A stretch of 64,000 nucleotides of DNA from Vibrio coralliilyticus ATCC BAA-450 (GTDB lineage: Bacteria > Pseudomonadota > Gammaproteobacteria > Enterobacterales > Vibrionaceae), in assembly GCF_000176135.1 (NCBI RefSeq), contig NZ_ACZN01000017.1, positions 806,001 through 870,000 on the forward strand, written 5' to 3'. The notes beneath the pieces are model-generated. The model was given only the letters and a program-made list of their open reading frames with translations, did not search any database and was not told the DNA's origin. This document shows positions 32,030 to 39,754 of this stretch, piece by piece (the first letter of the stretch is position 1; each line of letters begins with the position of its first letter). Position numbers and translations under genes: made by a program.

Positions 32030-34210
32030 TTACTTCAGTTTATAGAACACCGTAGCTAATGGTGGCAGACTGAGGTACAAGGATTGAGGCTGACTTTCAC
32101 TCTCAACCTCTTCTGTCACCACACTCTGTTTCACCTCATAACCACTGCCGTTATAGCGCTGGTCGTCCGTATTAAGCAGCAGTTCATATTCACCAGCCAA
32201 TGGTACACCTAATCGGAACTGATCGTGAGGAACAGGGGTAAAGTTGGTGATAACCAGGATACGCTCACCATTATCGCTTAAACGTTCGTGGGCAAGAATC
32301 GAAGACTCAGCAGCATCCTGCAAACGCCATTCAAAACCTCGTGGCTCGCAATCCAGTTCATGCATCGCGCGTTCAGAGGTGTAGAGCTTATTGAGATCTC
32401 GAGTTAGCGCTTTCACACCTTGGTGGCGTTCAAACTCCAGCAGGAACCATTGTAGCTGATCGTCATGATTCCACTCCGCCGTCTGACCAATTTCAGCCCC
32501 CATAAAATTGAGCTTCTTACCTGGCTGAGCGTACATGTAACCAAGGTAAGCACGTAAATTAGCCGTCTGCTGCCACTCATCGCCCGGCATCTTATTGTGA
32601 ATTGAACCCTTGCCGTACACCACTTCATCATGTGAGAGAGATAACACGTAGTTTTCACTGTGTGCATACACCAGTGGGAAAGTGATGGTGTCATGATGGT
32701 ACTTACGGTGGACAGGATCTTCCTGAATGTATTGCAATGAATCGTGCATCCAGCCCATATTCCACTTAAAACCAAAGCCTAGGCCACCCATAAAGGTAGG
32801 GGCTGAAACCCCTGGGAATGCCGTCGATTCTTCAGCAATGGTCATCGCATTCGGGAAGTATTTGTACACTTCCTCATTCATCCATTTCAGAGTCGCGATG
32901 GCATCGTAGTTTTCGTTGCCACCATCGACATTTGGAATCCACTGGTCGTGACTACGCGAGTAATCGAGGTACAACATGGATGCGACCGCATCGACTCGAA
33001 TACCATCAATATGGAATTGTTCAAACCAGTACAGAGCATTGGATACTAAGAAGCGGCGTACGTGCTCACGGCCTAAGTCGTAAATGTAGGAATTCCAGTC
33101 CTGATGCCAGCCTCGGCGTGGATCAGGGTCATGGAAAAGCGGTGTTCCATCGAAATTAGCCAGCCCGTGATCGTCGGAAGGGAAATGAGCTGGAACCCAG
33201 TCCAGCACCACACCAATTTCAGCTTGGTGACACTGGTCGACGAAATATTTAAAGTCATCCGGCGAACCAAATCGACTCGTTGGTGCAAACAACCCAACAG
33301 GCTGATAACCCCAAGAGCCGTAGAAAGGATGCTCAGAGACTGGCATCAACTCAACATGGGTATAACCCATATCCACCAGATAAGGAATAAGCTGATCAGC
33401 CAATTCACGGTAGTTCAAGAAATCGCCATTATCATTGCGACGCCATGAGCCCGCGTGAAGCTCATAAAAAGACAACGCTTCCTTACGCTTTTCCGTGACT
33501 GGTCGGCTTTGCCACTGATTATCCTGCCAGTCGTAGCGAGAGTGATCATAAGTCACCGAGGCAAAGGAAGGGTATTGTTCTGCATACGCTCCCCAAGGGT
33601 CTGCCTTATGCGGCAGTCCTTCACCATTTGGCCCTTTCAGCTCAAATTTATACTGAGTCCCTTCTTCCAGACCTGGAATGAAAATGCCCCAGATACCGTA
33701 ATCGAGACGCTGCATCGGTGTGCGTCGGCCGTCCCACTGGTTAAACTCACCGACTAAGCTACAAGCTGAAGCATGGGGTGCATAAACGAGGAAACGAATG
33801 CCCGAAATCTGCTTGCCATCGCGCTCAAGCGTAACAAATTGCGACCCCATATGATGGTACATATCTTTAGGCGTATGCAGGTCATCGTACTCTGCGTAGA
33901 TAGTGTGATACTGATATGGGTCATCGATCAGTTGCTCTTCGCCTCCCCAGTGAACAGCTAACTGATAGTGAGTAAATTTCAGATCGCGTTGTTGCTGCAT
34001 GATAAAGCCAGACGCATCTTCGCGTACCAGCTCAACACGTTCTTCTCCTTCAATCACCAGCTCTACTTTGTCGGCACCGGGCATCCATACCCGAAGAGCA
34101 CCGTGTTCCGGATCTAAGAAAGGCCCAATAAACGAAAATGGATCCGCATACGACGCATGTGAAAGTTGGTTATACACTCTGGTTTTTTTGTCTAGTGTTG
34201 CCGCTTTCAA
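32030..34210 (-). CDS. glgB: 1,4-alpha-glucan branching enzyme
   Basis: 726 residues, the usual length. Cytosolic GH13 enzyme that forms alpha-1,6 branches in glycogen. An N-terminal carbohydrate-binding/E-set region leads to the catalytic barrel: GIRVDAVAS carries the nucleophile Asp, TIAEEST the acid Glu and SHDEVVYGKGS the third Asp. It lies 250 bases downstream of malQ but behind a terminator, so it may have its own promoter or depend on read-through. The order malP-malQ-glgB also occurs on Vibrio cholerae chromosome II. Confidence 0.95.
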   Translation of the reverse strand: MKAATLDKKTRVYNQLSHASYADPFSFIGPFLDPEHGALRVWMPGADKVELVIEGEERVELVREDASGFIMQQQRDLKFTHYQLAVHWGGEEQLIDDPYQYHTIYAEYDDLHTPKDMYHHMGSQFVTLERDGKQISGIRFLVYAPHASACSLVGEFNQWDGRRTPMQRLDYGIWGIFIPGLEEGTQYKFELKGPNGEGLPHKADPWGAYAEQYPSFASVTYDHSRYDWQDNQWQSRPVTEKRKEALSFYELHAGSWRRNDNGDFLNYRELADQLIPYLVDMGYTHVELMPVSEHPFYGSWGYQPVGLFAPTSRFGSPDDFKYFVDQCHQAEIGVVLDWVPAHFPSDDHGLANFDGTPLFHDPDPRRGWHQDWNSYIYDLGREHVRRFLVSNALYWFEQFHIDGIRVDAVASMLYLDYSRSHDQWIPNVDGGNENYDAIATLKWMNEEVYKYFPNAMTIAEESTAFPGVSAPTFMGGLGFGFKWNMGWMHDSLQYIQEDPVHRKYHHDTITFPLVYAHSENYVLSLSHDEVVYGKGSIHNKMPGDEWQQTANLRAYLGYMYAQPGKKLNFMGAEIGQTAEWNHDDQLQWFLLEFERHQGVKALTRDLNKLYTSERAMHELDCEPRGFEWRLQDAAESSILAHERLSDNGERILVITNFTPVPHDQFRLGVPLAGEYELLLNTDDQRYNGSGYEVKQSVVTEEVESESQPQSLYLSLPPLATVFYKLK

Positions 34211-34343
34211 GTTATTCTCTCCCTAACCTAACTTTCTAAAAAATCCCGAAAGTCTGCTTACTTTTGAGGTGGATAATTGCGGACAGGAACGCTGGTTGAT
34301 AAGCGTTAAAATCGAGGCGCAACGTAAACAGCTTCTAGTTTTA

Positions 34344-34375
34344 TAAAACAAAGCCCGCTAATGATTGCGGGCTTA
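34344..34375 (-). terminator. Terminator after malQ
   Basis: Reading leftward, AAGCCCGCAATCATTAGCGGGCTT forms a perfect stem followed by TGTTTTATAAAA. It lies about 90 bases past the malQ stop and would separate malPQ from glgB. Confidence 0.8.
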
Positions 34376-34463
34376 ATATAGCGTTCTGAAAGTTTACCGA
34401 ATTCCGGTTTCACATAGAGTGATAGAGTCGATATTTTTCTATGTTATTCGAGATAAGATCCTG

Positions 34464-36644
34464 TTATTTACTGACCTTAGCACGCACTTCTGTCAACTTA
34501 TGCGCAATGCGATTCACCCCTTCCTGAGCAAATACTTCATCTAGATTCATCGACAGTTTACGACGCCAGTTTGGATACTCCTCAACGGTGCCAGGAATGT
34601 TGACTGGCTTGTCCATTTCTAGCCAATCTTCTAGCTGAACACTGAGCAGAGTGGAAGAACCCGCAGCAACGTGCAATTGCAGCGCTTCTGCAAGATACGA
34701 ATCCATTGGAACGTATTGAGCATCACGCCCTACGCCTTCTGGCAGATAACCATGCCATGCCACAGAGTCTAAAATGCCCTGCTTACATTCAAGACGATCA
34801 GCAAACAGGCCTTTTAACTGCTCTGGATCTGGGTACAGACCCAGCTCTTCGCCCATCTTTAAGTCGTCACAGTGCCAGAAGCCACGTAAAGTCGGCATAT
34901 CATGCGTACATAGCGCAGACATAGATTGCTCCGCGTAGTGCGCTGGTGAAATAAAGCCACCATCTTCCTCAGACGTTTCGAAGAAGAATACCTTGTAAGA
35001 ATGCACACCTGCTTCACGCAGAATTTCGACAATCTCGTCTGGCACAGTACCTAGGTCTTCACCGATCACGCTACATTGATGGCGATGAGATTCCAGCGCA
35101 AGAATTGCTAGCATATCTTCAACTGGGTAGTAGATGTACGCGCCTTTCGTTGCGTTTTCACCTTTCGGAATCCACCAAAGTCGTAGCAAACCAAGAACGT
35201 GGTCAATGCGCAGCGCACCACAATGCTTCATATTGGCGCGTAACAATTTGATGTACGCATCATAACTGGTTTCCTGAAGCACTTGAGGGTTCAATGGCGG
35301 CAGACCCCAGTTTTGACCCAACGGGCCAAGAATATCTGGCGGTGCACCAATGCTGGCATCCATCACAAGGTTACCGTCATCTGCCCAAGTTTCCGCACCT
35401 GAGTCAGCGACACCAACCGCTAAATCACGGTATAGGCCAACGGACATGCCTTTCTCTTCAGCTAACGCCTGAGCTTCATTAATTTGGATATCCGCTACCC
35501 ACTGTAGGTACATGTAAAGGTGTACTTGGTCGTGGTTCTGTTCAATAAACTTCTGAACCGCTGTATTTTCAAAACGACGGTACTCATCAGGGAACACAGG
35601 CCAACCCCAGACGTTGGAATCTTCAGCGTGCAGAGAAGCATGCAGAGCATCAAACGCTGCTTGATGCATCAGGCTGTCACCGCCTTCCTCCACAAACGCA
35701 AGGAACGCTTGAGCGCGCTCAGTGTTCTTGTCTAAGTGGCGCTTTTTGAATTCACTGAACAGCAATGGTAATACGCTCAGCTTGAGATCCGCCACTTCGG
35801 TGTAATTGACCCAATGCGATTCGCGAGCTTTTTGCAGACGTTGCTGGAATTCCGCGCTGCCGACACGTTGCTGAGCTTCAATACTCAATGCAAACTCAGG
35901 AACAGAACTGACATCAATGTACATGATGTTCAACCAACGGCGTGAAGACGGGCTGTAAGGGCTCGCCCCTTCTGGGTTCGCTGGGAATAGAGAATGAATC
36001 GGGTTCAAACCAACAAAATCACCGCCACGGGACGCAATATCAGCCACCAACTGTTTCAGATCACCGAAGTCACCGATACCCCAGTTGTGCTGAGTGCGTA
36101 AGGTGTAAAGCTGAACACTCGGGCCCCACATTTTTTTACCACTGTCGATCTCGTCTTGCTTGAAACAAGATCTCGGCGTGACAATCAGAGTCATCTCATA
36201 AGGGGACTTACGACGCTTACGAGTGATGGTTAGCTTGTGGTAACCCCACGCTAAATCACTCGGCAATGCAAACACTAAAGGGCCACCCTCTTTACGCTCA
36301 TCACGAACGATTTGAGACTGAAGATAGCCTTCAAGTACCTCTCCCTGCTCGGTATCTAAACGCCAGCTGAACTCGCTTTCACGAGCGCTAGCACCAAGAT
36401 TTAGTGCCACTTCAACCGGATCACCATCACGTACTACCAGTACCGGATCCAGGACATCCTTCTTGTGTTTTTTCTCTGCCGATTGCAGAAGAGTTTCATC
36501 ATTTGTCGTGTCGTAGCCTAAAGACGCCAGTAGGTAACGAATCGTTTCATCGTCAACTTTTGCCTCATCTCCCCACGCGCTAACGTAGCTGTCGACAATT
36601 TTTGCCATTTCAGCGACTTGTTTTAATGCGTTTTGTTCTTTCAT
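34464..36644 (-). CDS. malQ: 4-alpha-glucanotransferase (amylomaltase)
   Basis: 726 residues. GH77 enzyme that moves glucan segments between maltodextrins, releasing glucose. Conserved parts: LRIDHVLGL (nucleophile Asp), IGEDLGTVP (acid Glu) and CTHDMPTLRGFW (third Asp). The start is ATG 36644, with GGAGAGAG upstream; the frame extends 11 codons further upstream without a site. It follows malP by 100 bases containing a hairpin. The two genes probably form one MalT-controlled operon. Confidence 0.95.
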   Translation of the reverse strand: MKEQNALKQVAEMAKIVDSYVSAWGDEAKVDDETIRYLLASLGYDTTNDETLLQSAEKKHKKDVLDPVLVVRDGDPVEVALNLGASARESEFSWRLDTEQGEVLEGYLQSQIVRDERKEGGPLVFALPSDLAWGYHKLTITRKRRKSPYEMTLIVTPRSCFKQDEIDSGKKMWGPSVQLYTLRTQHNWGIGDFGDLKQLVADIASRGGDFVGLNPIHSLFPANPEGASPYSPSSRRWLNIMYIDVSSVPEFALSIEAQQRVGSAEFQQRLQKARESHWVNYTEVADLKLSVLPLLFSEFKKRHLDKNTERAQAFLAFVEEGGDSLMHQAAFDALHASLHAEDSNVWGWPVFPDEYRRFENTAVQKFIEQNHDQVHLYMYLQWVADIQINEAQALAEEKGMSVGLYRDLAVGVADSGAETWADDGNLVMDASIGAPPDILGPLGQNWGLPPLNPQVLQETSYDAYIKLLRANMKHCGALRIDHVLGLLRLWWIPKGENATKGAYIYYPVEDMLAILALESHRHQCSVIGEDLGTVPDEIVEILREAGVHSYKVFFFETSEEDGGFISPAHYAEQSMSALCTHDMPTLRGFWHCDDLKMGEELGLYPDPEQLKGLFADRLECKQGILDSVAWHGYLPEGVGRDAQYVPMDSYLAEALQLHVAAGSSTLLSVQLEDWLEMDKPVNIPGTVEEYPNWRRKLSMNLDEVFAQEGVNRIAHKLTEVRAKVSK

Positions 36645-36708
36645 CGCTCTCTCCGAAGGACTGAATACCTTCAACATGTAGGGTTTTTATTAATATGTAA
36701 TTAAGAGA

Positions 36709-36733
36709 GCCAAGGCTTTGCAGCCTTGGCTTT
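36709..36733 (-). other. Intercistronic hairpin between malP and malQ
   Basis: GAGCCAAGGC pairs with GCCTTGGCTT around TTTGCA. There is no T-run, so it is more likely a transcript-stabilising or partial-termination structure than a full terminator, and could set different levels of malP and malQ. Confidence 0.6.
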
Positions 36734-36744
36734 ATTGTTAGGAA

Positions 36745-39198
36745 TTAGCGTTTAACGCTTTCTAATTTCCAGATGTTATTGACGTAATCTCGAATAGAGC
36801 GGTCGGAGCTGAACTTGCCAACTAATGCCGTATTCAGAATCGCTTTCTTCGCCCAACCCGCTTGGTCACGGTATTGCTTATCCATGTCTTCGTGCGCCTT
36901 CACATAAGATGCAAAGTCGGCCAGACATAGGTACGGGTCACCACCATCAAGTAGGCTATCGTATGTTGCACGCAGTTTACCTGGTTCACCCGGAGTGAAT
37001 TCTTCACCTAGCAATAGCTCCAGAGACGCTTTCAGTAGTGGGTCTGCGTGGTAGTAATCAAATGGGTTGTAACCTTGTGCTCGTAACGCTTCAACACCAT
37101 CAACTTCTAGACCGAAGATGTAGATGTTGTCGTCGCCGACTTCTTCACGGATTTCAACGTTTGCACCATCCATAGTACCGATAGTCAGTGCACCGTTTAG
37201 AGCCATCTTCATGTTACCTGTACCTGACGCTTCTTTACCCGCAGTAGAGATTTGCTCTGATACGTCAGCAGCAGGAATGATGATCTCTGCCATGCTCACA
37301 CGATAGTCAGGGATAAACACAACTTTTAGCTTGTTGCCGATACGAGGATCGTTGTTCACCTTCTCAGCAATCTTGTTGATCGCATAGATGATCTCTTTCG
37401 CTAAGTGGTAACCTGGTGCCGCTTTAGCTGCGAAGAACACAACACGTGGCGCCATATCGAAATCAGGATCGTTCAATAGACGGTGGTAAAGTGACAGAAT
37501 GTGCAGCATGTTTAGGTGTTGACGCTTGTACTCGTGCAGACGCTTGATCTGAACATCGAAAATCGCGTTGGTATCAAGTTCGATACCCATGTTTTCAGAC
37601 ACCCAGTCCGCAAGACGCTGTTTGTTCTCTTTCTTCACAGCCATGAATTCTTTCTGGAACTTCGCGTCATCCGCAAACTTAGCGATTTGCTCTAGCTGTT
37701 CCAGTTTTGCTGGCCATTCTGTACCAATCTTTTCTGAAATCAGTGCAGACAGACCTGGGTTACAGAATTTCAGCCAACGGCGTGGCGTGATACCGTTAGT
37801 CACGTTGTGCAGACGAGTTGGATACAGTTCATCAAACTCAGGGAACAAGTCACGTTTAACCAGTTCAGAGTGCAGCGCAGCTACACCATTCACCGCGTAG
37901 GAACCGATCACACACAAGTTCGCCATACGCACCATACGGTGGAAACCTTCTTGGATAATCGATAGCTTTTGCTGTTTAGCGACATCACCCGGCCACTTCT
38001 GACGTACTTCCTGCAGGAACAGGTGGTTGATGTGGTAAATGATTTCCATATGACGAGGAAGCAGACGTTGAATCAGAGACTCACTCCACGTTTCCAATGC
38101 TTCTGGAAGCAATGTGTGGTTGGTGTAAGCAAACGTCTTTGAGCTAATATCCCAGGCTTCATCCCAACCTAAACCTTTTTCATCGATCAGGATACGCATC
38201 AGTTCAGGAATCGCGATAGTCGGATGAGTATCGTTTAGCTGAATGGTTTCGTATTTTGGAAGCGATGCCAGTGTGTGGCCAGCTTCTTCGTGGCGACGAA
38301 GAATGTCACGTACCGATGCTGCTGAGTGGAAGTACTGCTGCATCAAACGCAGCGTTTTGCCTTTCTCGTGGTTGTCGTTCGGGTATAGAACTTTAGTGAT
38401 GTTGCCTGCATCGATTAACGAGTGCTGAGCTTCGAAGTAGTCACCATTGTTAAAGCTCGCTAATGAGAATGGCGCAATAGCCTGACATTCCCAAAGGCGC
38501 AGTGGGTAAACCGTATCAGATTCATAACCCACAATTGGCAAATCCCATGGCATTGCTTTTACAGACATGCCTGGAACCCAACGACGCTTCTCTTTGCCGT
38601 CCTCATGGTAAACTTCAACGTGACCGTAAAAACCAATTTCCTGAGCTAGCTCAGGACGTGCAACTTCCCACGGATAGCCTTCAACACCACGCCATGCGTC
38701 TGGCGCTTCTTGCTGATGACCTTCTTGGAACGACTGTTTAAACAGGCCGTACTCATAGTGAAGACCGTAACCTACGGTTGGGAATTCTTGTGCCGCTAGA
38801 GAGTCCATGAAACACGCAGCCAGACGACCCAGACCGCCATTACCCAGTGACGGGTCACGCTCTTCTTCAAGCAGGTCTGTTAAATTTTGCCCCATCTCTT
38901 CCATTGCTGCTGTGATTTGCTCGTACAAACCAAGGCTGATCAAGTTGTTGCCTGTCAAACGGCCAATCAAGAACTCAAGAGATAAGTAGTTAACGCTTTT
39001 TGCGTTAAGGATTTTGTCATCCTGCTCCGTTTGCAGCATATCAAACGTAGTCAGCTCAGCCAGAGCTCGGCCCATTGCCAGATACCAAGCGCGGCTGTCA
39101 GCTTTTTCAACCGTCGTAGCGTACGTCGCGGTCAGATGCTTCTTGACGCTTTCCTGGAATGACGCCTTATCAAAATTTTTCTGTTGCGTAGGTTTCAT
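36745..39198 (-). CDS. malP: Maltodextrin/glycogen phosphorylase
   Basis: 817 residues, normal for MalP/GlgP. Cytosolic PLP enzyme that phosphorolyses maltodextrin to glucose-1-phosphate. The PLP lysine is in GTGNMKMALNG, preceded by AGKEAS. The N-terminal SLEFLIGR and GNGGLGRLAACFMDS segments are standard. ATG 39198 opens MKPTQQKN with a GAGA site; the reading frame extends 28 codons upstream but is not family-like. First gene of the leftward mal unit, divergent from malT, with MalT-box-like and CRP sites between them. Confidence 0.94.
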   Translation of the reverse strand: MKPTQQKNFDKASFQESVKKHLTATYATTVEKADSRAWYLAMGRALAELTTFDMLQTEQDDKILNAKSVNYLSLEFLIGRLTGNNLISLGLYEQITAAMEEMGQNLTDLLEEERDPSLGNGGLGRLAACFMDSLAAQEFPTVGYGLHYEYGLFKQSFQEGHQQEAPDAWRGVEGYPWEVARPELAQEIGFYGHVEVYHEDGKEKRRWVPGMSVKAMPWDLPIVGYESDTVYPLRLWECQAIAPFSLASFNNGDYFEAQHSLIDAGNITKVLYPNDNHEKGKTLRLMQQYFHSAASVRDILRRHEEAGHTLASLPKYETIQLNDTHPTIAIPELMRILIDEKGLGWDEAWDISSKTFAYTNHTLLPEALETWSESLIQRLLPRHMEIIYHINHLFLQEVRQKWPGDVAKQQKLSIIQEGFHRMVRMANLCVIGSYAVNGVAALHSELVKRDLFPEFDELYPTRLHNVTNGITPRRWLKFCNPGLSALISEKIGTEWPAKLEQLEQIAKFADDAKFQKEFMAVKKENKQRLADWVSENMGIELDTNAIFDVQIKRLHEYKRQHLNMLHILSLYHRLLNDPDFDMAPRVVFFAAKAAPGYHLAKEIIYAINKIAEKVNNDPRIGNKLKVVFIPDYRVSMAEIIIPAADVSEQISTAGKEASGTGNMKMALNGALTIGTMDGANVEIREEVGDDNIYIFGLEVDGVEALRAQGYNPFDYYHADPLLKASLELLLGEEFTPGEPGKLRATYDSLLDGGDPYLCLADFASYVKAHEDMDKQYRDQAGWAKKAILNTALVGKFSSDRSIRDYVNNIWKLESVKR

Positions 39199-39263
39199 TA
39201 GAGAAATCTCACTTATTGGGTTTAATCCATCTGAGACATATCGTGCATTGACACGACAACCAA

Positions 39264-39315
39264 AACATCCTCCCAAATACACGGCTTATTAGGAGGAGGA
39301 TGAAGGGCGTAGAGG
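39264..39315. promoter_or_regulatory. MalT-box-like motifs upstream of malP
   Basis: CATCCTCCC (39266-39274) faces GGAGGATG (39294-39301), and AAGGGCGTAGAGG (39303-39315) follows. MalT boxes have a GGAKGA core, as seen in the GGAGGATGA block. Position 70-120 bases upstream of malP is right for activation. The 13-base motif is exactly repeated at 39581-39593. Confidence 0.55.
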
Positions 39316-39375
39316 GCGTATGACCAGAGGCTCAGTGATCTAACTCTCAAATCAATTGGGCTCACACCTAAGCTC

Positions 39376-39395
39376 TGGTGATAAAGATCACACCA
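39376..39395. promoter_or_regulatory. CRP-like site in the malP-malT control region
   Basis: TGGTGATAAAGATCACACCA contains GTGA and TCAC separated by exactly 6 bases, the CRP half-site spacing, and the outer bases are symmetric too. It lies about 180 bases upstream of malP and 360 bases upstream of malT. Confidence 0.72.
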
Positions 39396-39464
39396 TCAAC
39401 GGATTTCACCTTAACGCTGATGTATGAATGTTAGGTGTCTGGATTCTCAATAAAATAATCAATA

Positions 39465-39480
39465 TGTTCATCTGATCACA
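39465..39480. promoter_or_regulatory. Possible third CRP-like site
   Basis: TGTTCATCTGATCACA has TCACA and a degenerate left half-site (TGTTC) at the right 6-base spacing. Weaker than the sites at 39376 and 39561. Confidence 0.4.
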
Positions 39481-39560
39481 TATTGAGCGGAAGATTTACG
39501 CAACTTTCATTGTTTTTGGTGCAGAAGGAGCGATAACTCTCACTTATAAAATCAACATAA

Positions 39561-39576
39561 AGTGACAAACATCACA
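39561..39576. promoter_or_regulatory. CRP-like site upstream of malT
   Basis: AGTGACAAACATCACA contains GTGA-N6-TCAC and is surrounded by A/T bases as CRP sites usually are. It lies about 190 bases before malT, a place where catabolite control of malT is expected. Confidence 0.65.
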
Positions 39577-39580
39577 AATA

Positions 39581-39593
39581 AAGGGCGTAGAGG
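39581..39593. promoter_or_regulatory. Second copy of the MalT-box-like 13-mer
   Basis: AAGGGCGTAGAGG is an exact repeat of the motif at 39303-39315, 278 bases apart, both in the malP-malT control region. Such repetition suggests one DNA-binding protein, most simply MalT. Confidence 0.5.
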
Positions 39594-39754
39594 CAGGCAA
39601 AGTGTGAAATACGCGAAAATCTGGTGGTTGATCAATAACTGTCGCTATTGTTCTCAAGTAACATCCCTGTCATTAGGTCTGATTGACTAAGTTTTAATCA
39701 ACACACTCCGAGTAGAATCTGGATTCGAGAGTGTTTAAGAACAGGGAAAAGAAG

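Noticed and set aside
39465..39480. Third CRP site as firm call
   Set aside because: Left half-site TGTTC departs from TGTGA; kept only as a low-confidence feature.
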